DNA of 64,000 nucleotides. It comes from Streptomyces diastatochromogenes. GTDB taxonomy: Bacteria; Actinomycetota; Actinomycetes; Streptomycetales; Streptomycetaceae. The notes beneath the pieces were generated by a model. The model ran no database searches. It saw only the letters and a program-made list of their open reading frames with translations, and was not told the DNA's origin. This document shows, piece after piece, positions 19,794 to 28,683 of the stretch. Each line of letters opens with the position of its first letter. Position 1 is the first letter of the stretch. The stretch lies in the NCBI GenBank assembly GCA_026913215.1, contig JAPTYK010000001.1, forward strand, positions 5,270,001 to 5,334,000, given 5' to 3'. The position numbers were made by a program, and so were the translations under genes.

Positions 19794-20994
19794 ATGTCTG
19801 GAACGACCGGTACCACCTCAGTGATCGTCGCGGGCGCCCGCACGCCCATGGGTCGCCTCCTCGGCTCGCTCAAGTCCTTCTCGGGCGCCGACCTCGGCGG
19901 CTTCGCCATCAAGGCGGCCCTCGACCGGGCCGGCATCGGCGGCGACCAGGTGCAGTACGTGATCATGGGCCAGGTGCTCCAGGCGGGCGCCGGGCAGATC
20001 CCCGCCCGTCAGGCGGCCGTCAAGGCCGGCATCCCGATGAACGTCCCCGCGCTCACCATCAACAAGGTGTGTCTGTCCGGTCTCGACGCCATCGCGCTCG
20101 CCGACCAGCTGATCCGCGCCGGTGAGTTCGACATCGTCGTCGCCGGCGGCCAGGAGTCCATGACGAACGCCCCGCACCTGCTGCCGAAGTCCCGCGAGGG
20201 CTTCAAGTACGGCGCCATCGAGATGCTCGACGCGATGGCGTACGACGGTCTCACCGACTCCTTCGAGGGCATCGCCATGGGCGAGTCCACCGAGAAGCAC
20301 AACACCCGCCTGGGCATCGGCCGCGAGGTGCAGGACGAGCTCGCCGCCCTCTCCCACCAGCGCGCCGCCGCCGCCCAGAAGAACGGCATCTTCGAGGCCG
20401 AGATCACCCCGGTGGAGATCCCGCAGCGCAAGGGCGAGCCGGTCGTCTTCTCCAAGGACGAGGGCATCCGCGCGGAGACCACCGTCGAGTCCCTCGGCAA
20501 GCTCCGCCCGGCCTTCACCAGGGACGGCACCATCACCGCCGGCACCGCCTCGCAGATCTCCGACGGCGCCGCCGCCGTGGTCGTCATGAGCAAGGCCAAG
20601 GCGCAGGAGCTGGGCCTGGAGTGGATCGCCGAGATCGGTGCCCACGGCAACGTGGCCGGCCCGGACAACTCGCTCCAGTCGCAGCCGTCCAACGCGATCC
20701 TGCACGCCCTCAAGAAGGAGGGCCTGGAGGTCGCCGACCTCGACCTGATCGAGATCAACGAGGCCTTCGCCGCCGTCTCGCACCAGTCCATGAAGGACCT
20801 CGGCGTCACCCCGAAAGGTGAACGTCAACGGCGGCGCCATCGCGCTCGGCCACCCGATCGGCATGTCCGGCGCCCGTCTGGTGCTGCACCTGGCCCTGGA
20901 GCTCAAGCGGCGCGGCGGCGGCGTCGGCGCGGCCGCCCTGTGCGGCGGCGGCGGTCAGGGCGACGCCCTCATCGTCAAGGTCCCCGGCAAGTAA
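19794..20994 (+). CDS. Acetyl-CoA C-acetyltransferase (thiolase; one inserted base)
   Basis: Biosynthetic thiolase condensing two acetyl-CoA to acetoacetyl-CoA, about 399 residues. The acyl-carrying Cys lies in KVCLSGLDAI (around residue 95), the catalytic His in GGAIALGHPIG and the second Cys in LCGGGGQGD. Near 20815 the frame changes: removing one A of AAAGG gives GVTPKVNVNGG and continuity, one of the few insertions in this window. It is followed 25 bases later by meaB on the same strand, linking acetoacetyl-CoA formation with acyl-CoA mutase support. Confidence 0.9.
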
Positions 20995-21019
20995 GTCCTT
21001 CGGTCAAGGAGCAGCGCAC

Positions 21020-21969
21020 ATGGTGGACGTCCCCGAACTCGTCGCCCAGGCACGGGAGGGCGGCCGCGGGCCGTGGCCCGGCTGATCTCGCTCGTGGAGG
21101 GGCGTCCCGCAGCTGCGCGAGGTGATGGCGGCGCTCGCGCCGCTCACCGGCGGCGCGTACGTGGTGGGCCTGACTGGCTCGCCGGGCGTGGGCAAGTCCA
21201 CGTCGACGTCCGCGCTGGTCTCCGCGTACCGCAGGGCGGGCAGGCGGGTCGGCGTCCTGGCCGTCGACCCGTCCTCCCGTTCAGCGGGGAGCGCTCCTCG
21301 GCGACCGGGTCCGGATGTCGGAGCACGCCTCCGACCCGGGCGTCTACATCCGCTCCATGGCGACCCGCGGCCATCTGGGCGGGCTCGCCTGGTCCGCCCC
21401 GCAGGCCATCCGCGTCCTGGACGCGGCCGGCTGCGAGGTGATCCTCGTGGAGACCGTCGGCGTCGGGCAGTCGGAGGTGGAGATCGCCTCCCAGGCCGAC
21501 ACCTCGGTCGTGCTCCTCGCGCCGGGCATGGGCGACGGGATCCAGGCCGCGAAGGCGGGCATCCTGGAGATCGGCGACGTGTACGTGGTGAACAAGGCCG
21601 ACCGGGACGGCGCGGACGCCACCGCCCGGGAGCTCAACCACATGCTGGGCCTCGGCGAGGCGGGCCGCGGGCGACTGGCGGCCGCCGATCGTCAAGACGG
21701 TCGCGGCGCGCGGCGAGGGCGTCGACGAGGTCGTGGAGGCGCTGGAGAAGCACCGCGCCTGGATGGAGGAGCACGGGGTCCTCGCGGAGCGTCGCCGGGC
21801 CCGTGCCGCGCGCGAGGTGGAGACCATCGCGGTCACGGCCCTGCGCGAGCGCATCGGCGACCTGCACGGCGACCGGCGCCTGGACGCCCTCGCGGAGCGG
21901 ATCGTGGCGGGCGCCCTCGACCCGTACGCGGCCTCGGACGAGCTGGTCGCGAGCCTGACCGGAAACTGA
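21020..21969 (+). CDS. meaB: MeaB, G-protein chaperone of methylmalonyl-CoA mutase (several frameshifts)
   Basis: MeaB loads and protects the B12 cofactor of methylmalonyl- and isobutyryl-CoA mutases, using GTP. About 318 residues: P-loop GSPGVGKST near residue 50, VDPSSPFSGGALLGDR (after correction), the switch region VETVGVGQSE and the specificity motif VNKADRDGAD, followed by RRARAAREVETIAV at the C-terminal dimer arm. About seven missing G or C bases (near 21060, 21110, 21285, 21670) are needed. AAGGAG lies before the ATG. It follows the thiolase gene closely, and icmA lies 9 kb downstream. Confidence 0.88.
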
Positions 21970-21984
21970 CCCCGGGACGTGCGC

Positions 21985-22017
21985 GAAGGGCCCCTCCGGT
22001 CGCCGGAGGGGCCCTTC
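21985..22017. terminator. Bidirectional terminator between meaB and marR
   Basis: GAAGGGCCCCTCCGG and CCGGAGGGGCCCTTC pair perfectly over 15 bp around a 3-base loop, between the convergent stops of meaB and the MarR gene. Confidence 0.9.
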
Positions 22018-22032
22018 CCGTTCTCTGTCAGG

Positions 22033-22509
22033 TCACGGCTTGCCGCGGCGGCCGCGGAGCTGCTCGGCGACCGGCTTCAGGGACTCGTGGAGGTCGCCGA
22101 GGGCCTCGCCGCTGAGCTGGTCGATGAAGTGCCTGCGCACCGACTCGACGTGGTGCGGGGCGACCTTGCGCATGGTCTCCATGCCGTCGTCGGTCAGGAC
22201 GGCGTAGAGCCCGCGCCGGTCGGACTCGCAGTTCTCGCGGCGGACGAGCCCGGCGTTCTCCATGCGGGTGATCTGGTGCGAGAGCCGGCTCTTCGACTGG
22301 AGGGTGGCGGCGGCGAGGTCGCTCATGCGCAGCCGACGGTCCGCCGACTCCGAGAGGTTCACCAGGATCTCGTAGTCGTTCATCGTCAGGCCGAAGGGCT
22401 GGAGGTCCTTCTCCAGCTGGTACGTCAGCATTCTCTGGACGTCCAGGAAGGTGCGCCAGGCGCACTGCTCGCCGTCGGTGAGCCAGGGGGTGGCGGTCTC
22501 GGTCTCCAT
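22033..22509 (-). CDS. MarR family transcriptional regulator
   Basis: A 158-residue MarR dimeric winged-helix protein. LRMSDLAAATLQSKSRLSHQITRMENAGLVRR is the recognition region, with the wing ENCESDRRGLYAVLTDDG. The gene is intact. ATG sits only about 7 bases after a TAGAAT hexamer, so its message may be nearly leaderless. A palindrome overlapping that promoter suggests self-repression. No clear target gene is divergent from it, since the AIM24 operon is on the same strand and ends upstream. Confidence 0.85.
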   Translation of the reverse strand: METETATPWLTDGEQCAWRTFLDVQRMLTYQLEKDLQPFGLTMNDYEILVNLSESADRRLRMSDLAAATLQSKSRLSHQITRMENAGLVRRENCESDRRGLYAVLTDDGMETMRKVAPHHVESVRRHFIDQLSGEALGDLHESLKPVAEQLRGRRGKP

Positions 22510-22512
22510 GTA

Positions 22513-22540
22513 TGGATTCTACCTAAGAAGTTGAATTCTT
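22513..22540 (-). promoter_or_regulatory. MarR promoter with operator-like palindrome
   Basis: On the minus strand, AAGAATTCAACTTCTT (22525-22540) is an imperfect palindrome directly upstream of TAGAAT, a likely -10 box, and the ATG follows within about 10 bases. Confidence 0.45.
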
Positions 22541-22592
22541 GACGAAGTCTGGGAGCGCGCGTTCGATCACGTCACACTCCGCAGACTACCGC

Positions 22593-23367
22593 TCACAGAC
22601 CGAAGCGCCGCTGGAGGTCGCCGAGCTGGCCGGGAAGGCGCGGTACCGAACCGGGCACGCTCTGGCCGGAACCGTGCCCACCGGGCACCCCCGCCTGCGC
22701 CGGCGGTCCGCCGATCGCCCGCTCCGGCATCAGCAGCTCCGTCGACTGGAGCAGCACCGTCCCCGCCCCCACGAACTCGAACTGGTGCTCCTCCCGGAGC
22801 TCCCGCCGATGCCCGTCAGGGCCCGTACGCCGCCCATCACCCCGGTCATGTAGCCGTGGTCGTAATGGTGGCAGGGCGAGGGCAGTCCGCCCAGCCGACC
22901 AGCGCCTGCGGGTCCACCCGCATCGGCGGCTCCATGAAGACCACCGGACCGTTCGACGCCGCCACGAACTTGCCCGTGCCGATCAGCGTCACGAACCCCG
23001 GCACGATCGACTGCTTCAGCGCCAGCGTCGGCTGGTAGGCCAGCAGGTTCCCCGAGCGGATCGTCAGATTGCCCTCGTCCAGGTCGTACGAGTTCACGTC
23101 GAACGCCCGGTCCGCGAGCAGCATCTTCCCGCTGCCCTCCGCCACCACCCAGTCGCTCGCGTGCAGCGGCGAGTGGAAGGAGGTCCGCACCAGCCGGTCG
23201 AGCCGCCCGTGCCCGATGCCGTTGAACTCGATCCGCCCGTAGTAGGCGATCATCTTCCCCTTCTGCAGGAACCACTGGGAGCCCTTGAGCTCCACGCAGA
23301 AGGTGTACGGATTGACGTTGTCGTCCGACGGCAGGGAGTGCGGGTCGTGGATGACAGGGGTGCTCAC
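22593..23367 (-). CDS. AIM24 family protein, third of the operon (two frameshifts)
   Basis: About 258 residues of AIM24-type beta fold. After VSTPVIHDPHSLPSDDNVNPYTFC come QWFLQKGKMIAYYGRIEF, LLADRAFDVNSYDL and GFVTLIGTGKFVAASNG. Bases are missing near 22880 and 22805. The tail (GVPGGHGSGQSVPGSV) is Gly/Pro-rich and ends LGDLQRRFGL. The GTG start overlaps the TGA of the preceding AIM24 gene by 4 bases. AIM24 is named after a mitochondrial cristae protein in yeast; the bacterial role is unknown. Confidence 0.8.
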
Positions 23368-24014
23368 AGCTTCTCCTCCGAGGCCTGGACGTACACCGCG
23401 CCGCTGCCGCTCAGCTCCAGCTGGAAGGCCTCGCCCGAGCCGCGCCCCACCATGTCGCGCCAGCCCAGCGCCGTGGAGAGCTTGTTCCGCACGTCGCCGT
23501 GGTGCGCCACGTACGCCTGCGGGTCGACGTGCACCGGGCGGCCCGGGGCGATCGGCAGCTCGATGACCCCGCCGTGCGCCATGACGGCCACCGAACCGTG
23601 GCCCTTCAGGGTCGTCGTGAACAGGCCCTGGCCGGTCACCTGGCCGCGCACCATGCCCATGACCCCGCCCTGCGAGCCCATGAACATCGTGCCCTGCTCC
23701 AGGGTCCCGTCGAAGGCGAGGAGACGGTCGGCCTCCACGTACAGGGTGTCGCCCGTCAGTGCGATCACCTGGATGTGGTGGCCGCCGTGCCCGAACATCA
23801 CCGTGCCGCTGCCCTCGACGGTCATCAGCGGGGTCGCCTCGCCGGCCACCCGGCGGCCGATCATCGACATCAGGCCGCCCTGACCGCCCGCGATGTTCGG
23901 CGTGAAAGTGACGTCGCCGCGGTACGCGAGCATCGCGCCGCGCTGACTGAACATCCGCTGCCCGGGGACGACGGTCGCCTCGACCATCTTCGAGTTGATC
24001 TCGCGGAACGGCAT
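23364..24014 (-). CDS. AIM24 family protein, second of the operon
   Basis: A 216-residue AIM24 protein starting MPFREINSKMVEATVVPGQRMF. The family pattern of short beta strands shows in SQRGAMLAYRGDVTFTPN, LTGDTLYVEADRLLAFDGTL and GQGLFTTTLKGHG. There is no signal peptide or membrane helix. The gene is intact. Its ATG shares one base with the TGA of the first AIM24 gene (TGATG), and its own TGA overlaps the GTG of the third, so all three are coupled. The three products share about 200 aligned residues and probably form a mixed assembly, which is inference. Confidence 0.88.
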   Translation of the reverse strand: MPFREINSKMVEATVVPGQRMFSQRGAMLAYRGDVTFTPNIAGGQGGLMSMIGRRVAGEATPLMTVEGSGTVMFGHGGHHIQVIALTGDTLYVEADRLLAFDGTLEQGTMFMGSQGGVMGMVRGQVTGQGLFTTTLKGHGSVAVMAHGGVIELPIAPGRPVHVDPQAYVAHHGDVRNKLSTALGWRDMVGRGSGEAFQLELSGSGAVYVQASEEKL

Positions 24015-24652
24015 CAGACGTCACCCCCGATCGTGTTCCGCTCGCTCGGCTGGACGTAGACGAGCCCGTCGCCCTCGAAGCGGATCTGGAAGGCCTCGCC
24101 GCCGCCCTCGCCCATGAGGGTGCGGAAGGTCACACCCGACTGGAAGTGCTGCTGGAGGTTGCCCTGATGGGCGATGTACGCGCCGGGGTCGACCTGGAGC
24201 GGGTACTGCGGGGTCACCCGCAGCACCACCGCCGGACCGTCCGACATGATCGCCGCCTGGCCCGTGCCCTCGACCGTGGTCGTGAACAGCCCGTTGCCGG
24301 TGGCGCCGCCGCGCAGCCCCGTGAAGGTCGTGCCGGTGCGCAGCCCCGCGTCGGTGCAGAGCAGATTGCTCGCCTCCACCCAGAGCTTGTCGCCGTGCAG
24401 CGAGACGAGGTTGATCTCGGAGGCCCGGTCGGCGAACCAGCAGGTCCCCTGGCCGCGCACCTCCATCACCTCCATCTGCTCACCCGTGAGCCGGCGGGTC
24501 ACCATGCCGCGCAGGCCCTCACCACCACCGCTCATCTTCTTGAACGCCATCTGGCCGTCGTAGGCGACCATCGAGCCGTTCTTCGCCTTGACGGCGTCGC
24601 CGGCCATGGAGACGGCGAGCACTTTGCTGCCTTGGAGTCGGAACGTTGCCAC
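24014..24652 (-). CDS. AIM24 family protein, first of the operon
   Basis: About 212 residues, starting VATFRLQGSKVLAVSMAGDAV with a GTG codon. AIM24 strands include KNGSMVAYDGQMAFKKM, LHGDKLWVEASNLLCTDAGL and NGLFTTTVEGTGQAAIMSDG; it ends VYVQPSERNTIGGDV. The gene is intact. It opens a three-gene AIM24 operon and is divergent from a DUF3817 membrane protein gene across an inverted repeat. The GTG has no strong Shine-Dalgarno upstream, so a longer start at GTG 24733 is possible but would break family length. Confidence 0.88.
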   Translation of the reverse strand: MATFRLQGSKVLAVSMAGDAVKAKNGSMVAYDGQMAFKKMSGGGEGLRGMVTRRLTGEQMEVMEVRGQGTCWFADRASEINLVSLHGDKLWVEASNLLCTDAGLRTGTTFTGLRGGATGNGLFTTTVEGTGQAAIMSDGPAVVLRVTPQYPLQVDPGAYIAHQGNLQQHFQSGVTFRTLMGEGGGEAFQIRFEGDGLVYVQPSERNTIGGDV

Positions 24653-24699
24653 CCGAGGAAGGTACTGGGCCCCCGGACAAAGGGACAGCAAAGTCGCCG

Positions 24700-24724
24700 T
24701 GCACAATGGACGGGCCCTTGTGCA
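24700..24724. promoter_or_regulatory. Inverted repeat in the AIM24/DUF3817 divergent region
   Basis: TGCACAA and TTGTGCA form a perfect 7-bp dyad with an 11-base spacer, centred between two divergent start codons. It is placed where a repressor could act on both. Confidence 0.45.
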
Positions 24725-24759
24725 TCCGTTCACAAGATCGAACGAAGGTGACCCCCACC

Positions 24760-25104
24760 GTGGACATCAAGACCGCCTCCTCCCTCCACCGACTCCGGCT
24801 CGTCTCCGCGCCGGAAGCCGTGTCGTTCCTGCTCCTGCTGGTCTGCTCGGTGCTCAAGCGGACGACGGACTTCAACGCGGTGCCGGTCATGGGCGCGGTC
24901 CACGGCGTCCTCTTCATCCTGTACGTCCTCTTCTGGCTGGACGCCTGGAACAAGACCAAGTGGAGCTTCGGCACCGCCGCCCTCTACTTCGTCCTCTCGG
25001 TGCTGCCCCTGGGCGGCTTCTACGCCGAGCGGAAGCTGAAGCGCGAGGCCGCGGACGCCGTCATCGCCTCCCGCGTCCGTGCGGAGAGCGCGGTGAAGGC
25101 GTGA
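24760..25104 (+). CDS. DUF3817 membrane protein
   Basis: A 114-residue integral membrane protein with three hydrophobic segments: VSFLLLLVCSVLKR, MGAVHGVLFILYVLFWLDAW and AALYFVLSVLPLGGFY, closed by the charged tail YAERKLKREAADAV. The HG and W-D residues of the second helix are DUF3817 hallmarks. It is often found beside integral membrane growth genes, but no function is known to me. GTG at 24760 is preferred; GTG at 24748 would add four residues. The stop overlaps the next start (GTGA). A paralogue is at 30675-31007. Confidence 0.82.
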   Translation: MDIKTASSLHRLRLVSAPEAVSFLLLLVCSVLKRTTDFNAVPVMGAVHGVLFILYVLFWLDAWNKTKWSFGTAALYFVLSVLPLGGFYAERKLKREAADAVIASRVRAESAVKA

Positions 25105-25396
25105 TCGTCGCCTTTTCCGTCACCCCCTCGGCGTGGGCGAGGAGGTCGGCGAGTACGTCGCCGACGCCGTCCGGGTCGTGCGCGAGTCCGGCCTGCCGAA
25201 CCGCACCGACGCCATGTTCACCTCGATCGAGGGCGACAGCTGGGACGAGGTCATGGACGTCGTGAAGCGCGCCGTCGCCGCCGTCGAGGCCCGCGCGCCG
25301 CGCGTCTCGGTGGTCATGAAGGTCGACATCCGTCCGGGGGTGACGGACGGCCTGACCGCGAAGGTCGAGACGGTGGAACGCCACCTGGGCGGCTGA
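25101..25396 (+). CDS. MTH1187-type thiamine-binding protein (one frameshift)
   Basis: About 98 residues of the small ferredoxin-like MTH1187/YkoF fold that binds thiamine-type ligands as an oligomer. It starts VIVAFSVTP; adding one C to the run near 25128 gives LGVGEEVGEYVADAV, then SGLPNRTDAMFTSIEGD and a C-terminal helix KVETVERHLGG. The GTG start overlaps the DUF3817 stop by 4 bases, so both are co-translated. The ligand here is inferred from the family only. Confidence 0.8.
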
Positions 25397-25410
25397 CGCC
25401 CGCGCCGTAC

Positions 25411-25451
25411 GACAGAAGCCCCGGTCCTGCTCCAGGACCGGGGCTTCTGTC
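25411..25451 (+). terminator. Strong hairpin terminator
   Basis: GACAGAAGCCCCGGTCCTG and CAGGACCGGGGCTTCTGTC pair perfectly over 19 bp with a 3-base loop, 14 bases after the thiamine-binding gene. Confidence 0.92.
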
Positions 25452-25461
25452 TTCCCGATGG

Positions 25462-25521
25462 TTGAGCGACTGCTCAAAACACGCTACCTTCCTCCCGAGG
25501 CAGTTTTGAGCAGTCGCTCAA
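25462..25521 (+). promoter_or_regulatory. Promoter flanked by two palindromic TetR-type operators
   Basis: TTGAGCGACTGCTCAA (25462-25477) and TTGAGCAGTCGCTCAA (25506-25521) are each 6-4-6 palindromes, and together form a perfect 19-bp inverted repeat (arms 25462-25480 and 25503-25521). The first contains TTGAGC as -35; TACCTT at 25485-25490 is 17 bases on as -10. The second lies just past the expected start point. The TetR gene that ends this operon is the natural ligand. Confidence 0.8.
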
Positions 25522-25546
25522 AAAGCCGGATGAGCAGGGGGCATCC

Positions 25547-26263
25547 ATGGGTCTCTACATCGAGACACGCGTGCGCGTGGACCTGGAGACGCTCTGGGAA
25601 CGCACGCAGGAACCCGACCGCCACCAGCGGTGGGACCTGCGGTTCACGGAGATCTCCTTCCTGCCGCGCGCCGAGGGCGAGCCCCGGCGCTTCCGCTACG
25701 CGACCCGCGTCCTGCCCTTCCTGGCCGTCGCCGGCACCGGTGTCTCCGCGGGAGCGCCACCGGGCGGCGGCGACCGGGTCTCCGCCCTCCGCTTCGCCTC
25801 GCCGCACCCGCTCTCCCTCCTCGCCGAGGGCAGCGGCTACTGGCGGTACGTCCCCACCCCGGACGGTGTCCGCTTCCTCACCGGCTACGACTACCGGCCG
25901 CGCTGGGGCCGCTTCGGCCGCGTCGCCGACCGGCTCCTCCTCCGGCCCCTCATGGGCTGGGCCACCGCCTGGTCCTTCGACCGGCTGCGGCTCTGGTGCG
26001 AGCGGGGCATCACCCCGAGCGCTCCCGCGACCGCTGGCTCCTCGAACTCGCCGCCCGAATCCTGCTCGTGGCCGTGCCGTGGACCGCCACCACCCTGCCG
26101 CTGGGGCTCGTGTCGCTCGCCGCCCTCCCGCTCACCGTCCTCGGGCGGCCCTCGCCGTCCTCGTGCCGCCCTCCTCGCGCACCCCGCGGCCCGGCGCTGT
26201 CTGCGCGTCCCGCCCGCCCGCCACCGGGAGCCCCGGCTCCTCGCCACCCTGGAGCAGCCGTGA
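25547..26263 (+). CDS. SRPBCC-like lipid/polyketide-binding protein with membrane helix (three frameshifts)
   Basis: About 239 residues. The N-terminal 165 residues look like an SRPBCC (START-like) domain: MGLYIETRVRVDLETLWERT, EPDRHQRWDLRFTEISFLP, GSGYWRYVPTPDGVRFLTGY. Then ARILLVAVPWTATTLPLGL and LPLTVLG form membrane helices, and HREPRLLATLEQP ends the product. Bases are missing near 26018, 26150 and 26190. It is the first gene of a three-gene unit with DUF4166 and TetR, each overlapping the next by 4 bases. Role unknown; a membrane-lipid or hydrophobic ligand fits the fold. Confidence 0.7.
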   Translation: MGLYIETRVRVDLETLWERTQEPDRHQRWDLRFTEISFLPRAEGEPRRFRYATRVLPFLAVAGTGVSAGAPPGGGDRVSALRFASPHPLSLLAEGSGYWRYVPTPDGVRFLTGYDYRPRWGRFGRVADRLLLRPLMGWATAWSFDRLRLWCERGITPSAPATAGSSNSPPESCSWPCRGPPPPCRWGSCRSPPSRSPSSGGPRRPRAALLAHPAARRCLRVPPARHREPRLLATLEQP

Positions 26264-26943
26264 CCTCGATCTTCCGCACCGTCATGGGGGACGCCCAGTT
26301 CGAGCGGCTGCACCCCGAACTCCAGCGGCGCTTCTCCGTCGGGCTCGCGAGCGGCGAGCTGTGCGTCGGCCGGGGCGTCATGGACGACATCTGGCACGGC
26401 GGGGCCTTCGTGAAGCCCTTCCTCGCCCTCGGCGGGCTGCGGAACATCCTGCTGCCCCGCACCGGCCGCGCCGTCCCCTTCACCATCGAGAACGTCCCCT
26501 ACGCCGACTCGTACGGACGGGAGACCGTCACCTTCGTCCGCACCTTCGACCTGCCCGGCGGCCCCCGCCGCTTCGACGCCACCATGGTCCACAGCCCCGA
26601 GCGCGACTGCGTCCTCGACTACCTCGGCACCCACCAGCACCTCGCCAGCGAGCTGCACCCGACCGCCGAACCCGACGGCTCGCTCCTCATCACCTCCGGC
26701 GAACACCGCTTCCGCGAGGGCCCGCTCGACGTCCGCGTCCCGGAACTCGTGGGCGCCCGGGCCGAGGTGCGGGAGTCCTTCGACGAGCGCACCGGCCGCT
26801 TCCGCATCGACGTCCGGGTGGTCAACCGCCACTTCGGGCCGCTCTTCGGCTACCGGGGGTCCTTCACCGCCACCTATGCCGACGTACGCTCCCGGGGGGT
26901 GCGCGCGGGGCTGCGCCCGGTGCGCGAGGAGGTACGGGCATGA
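26260..26943 (+). CDS. DUF4166 domain protein
   Basis: A 227-residue protein matching the DUF4166 family, starting VTSIFRTVMGDAQFERLHPELQRRF. HPELQRRFS near the start and FDLPGGPRRFDATMV, FRIDVRVVNRHFGPLFGYRG towards the end are characteristic. The domain is usually fused or adjacent to saccharopine-dehydrogenase-like or SRPBCC proteins, consistent with its partner here. No signal peptide. The gene is intact. GTG overlaps the previous stop (GTGA), and its own stop overlaps the TetR start (ATGA). Confidence 0.85.
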   Translation: MTSIFRTVMGDAQFERLHPELQRRFSVGLASGELCVGRGVMDDIWHGGAFVKPFLALGGLRNILLPRTGRAVPFTIENVPYADSYGRETVTFVRTFDLPGGPRRFDATMVHSPERDCVLDYLGTHQHLASELHPTAEPDGSLLITSGEHRFREGPLDVRVPELVGARAEVRESFDERTGRFRIDVRVVNRHFGPLFGYRGSFTATYADVRSRGVRAGLRPVREEVRA

Positions 26944-27616
26944 GCGGGCGGACCGCGCAGGACGTGAAGGCGCGGGACGCCAGAAGCCAGGAGACCCGGG
27001 AGAAGCTGCTCGACGGCGCCCTGCGCACCCTCGTCGAGCAGGGCATCGCCAAGGCCTCCGCGCGCGCGATCGCGACCACCGCCGGGGTCAACCAGGCCCT
27101 CGTCTTCTACCACTTCGGCTCCGTCGACGAACTGCTCTCCGCCGCCTGCCGGCACGGCGCCGAGCTGCGGGTGGCCCGCCACCGGGAGCGGCTGCGCTCC
27201 GTCTCCAGCCTCTCCGAGCTGCTCGCCTTCGGACGCGAGATGCACACCGAGGAGCGGGACGCCGGGCACGTCGCCGTCCTCGGGCAGCTGCTCGCCGGCG
27301 CCCAGACCCACCCCGGCTCGCACCGGCCACCGCCGCCGGGCTCGACCTGTGGATCGCCGAGATCGAACAGGTCCTCGTCCGCGTCCTCGCCGGGACCCCG
27401 CTCGCCGGGTTCACCGACCCCGCCGGGCTCGCCCGCGCGGTCGCCGCCTCCTTCGTCGGACTCGAACTCTACGAAGGGGTCGACCCGGCGGGCGCCGAGG
27501 CCGCGCTCACCGCGCTCGAACAGCTCGGCGCCCTGATGGCCGCCGTCGAGGAGCTGAACCCGGTGGCGCGGAAGGCCGTCACGTACACGCTGCGCCGCCG
27601 CCTCGACGCCCCCTAG
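26940..27616 (+). CDS. TetR family regulator, autoregulatory (one frameshift)
   Basis: About 225 residues. The HTH region is RETREKLLDGALRTLVEQGIA then SARAIATTAGVNQALVFYHF. A missing C near 27325 divides it; with it the sequence reads THPRLAPATAAGLDLWIAEIEQ. The regulator is the last gene of the operon that starts behind the double palindrome at 25.5 kb, an arrangement expected for a self-controlled repressor. The ligand is probably related to the SRPBCC partner, which is inference. The stop TAG overlaps the stop of the opposite gene in the palindrome CTAG. Confidence 0.85.
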
Positions 27617-28601
27617 GGGCCCGCCTCCGGCTGCGACAGCGTGATGCCCAGCGGCGTCCGCTCGTACAGCACCTGGTGGCCGTACCGCCGCGAGGTCAGC
27701 AGACCCGCGTCCCGCAGCACCGTCAGGTGCGCGGAGACGGAGGAGGTGCCCGGCCGAGGAGGTGGGCCAGTGCCGTCGTGCCCATCGGCTCGGCCAGGGC
27801 GCACAGGACGTTCGCGCGCACCGGGCCGAGCAGCCGGGCCAGCGCCTCCGGCGTGCGTCCGCGGCCTCCGTCCAGAGCCCGCCGATCCCGCGCGCCGGGT
27901 AGACCACCGTCGGCTGCCAGGGCGGATCGAAGCCGCTCACCACCTCCGGCCAGGTGAACACCGAGGGCATCAGGACGAGCCCCTGCCCCTCCAGCGGCCG
28001 GTCGTGCTCCCCGGGTAGTCCACCCGCAGCGTGGCCGTCTCCGCCGCCCAGTCGAAGGCCGGGTGCAGCTCGCCCAGGAGCCGTTCGAGCCCGCCCTCCG
28101 CGAGCCGCCGCGAGTGGTACGCCACGTCCGCCTCCAGCAGCGCCCGCAGCCGGGGCCAGTCGGGCGCGATCAGGACCTCCCAGGCGGCCTGGAGCAGATC
28201 GCTCAGCCGCGCCACCGCCCCGGCGGGATCGGCGAGCAGCCGCCGTCCCTCCGGCGTGTCCGCCGCTCCCGGCGTCTCCGCGAGCGTGCGCGCGAAGTCG
28301 TCCAGGGCGAGCGCCGGATCGGTCTCCCGTACGGCCGCGATCTCCTCCTCGAAGGCGGCCGCCGGCCCAGCGGGGCGGGTACAGGAAGTCCGGGTTGTGC
28401 CGCGGGCGGCATCAGCAGCTGGAGCGGCCCGAGGTCGACCTCCCGCGCGGCTCCCGCGATCCGCCGCATCCACGGCAGGTGGTACCCCTGCTTGTCCGGC
28501 CGTGCCAGCACCCGCACGGCCGAGTGCGTCTCCCAGAGCGGCGAGACCGCGAACCGGATCCGCAGCGGATCGGCCTCGCCGAACCGCAGGTGGTACGCCA
28601 C
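27613..28601 (-). CDS. Winged-helix ArsR-like regulator with DUF5937-type N-terminal domain (several frameshifts)
   Basis: About 330 residues starting VAYHLRFGEADPLRIRFAVSP. The long N-terminal part (WMRRIAGAAREVDLGPLQLL, LFAPDWPRLRALLEADVAYH-like) is the DUF5937 type, and the end is an ArsR winged helix: ALAHLL, SVSAHLTVLRDAGLLTSRRYG and QVLYERTPLG. Bases are missing near 28385, 28010, 27860 and 27755. It is divergent from an MFS exporter with an 82-base shared promoter region, so it most likely controls that exporter. The ligand is unknown. Confidence 0.75.
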
Positions 28602-28683
28602 GGGACCCTCCGGGGACACGCCTGAACATTCGTCTGGAGCCGAAAGTCTAGGGCCCGGCCCCCGTGCCCGGCACGCTGCGCCC

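Noticed and set aside
19794..20994. Programmed frameshift in the thiolase gene
   Set aside because: The AAAGG site differs from known slippery sites, and the same gene is uninterrupted in relatives, as far as I recall; an extra A explains it.
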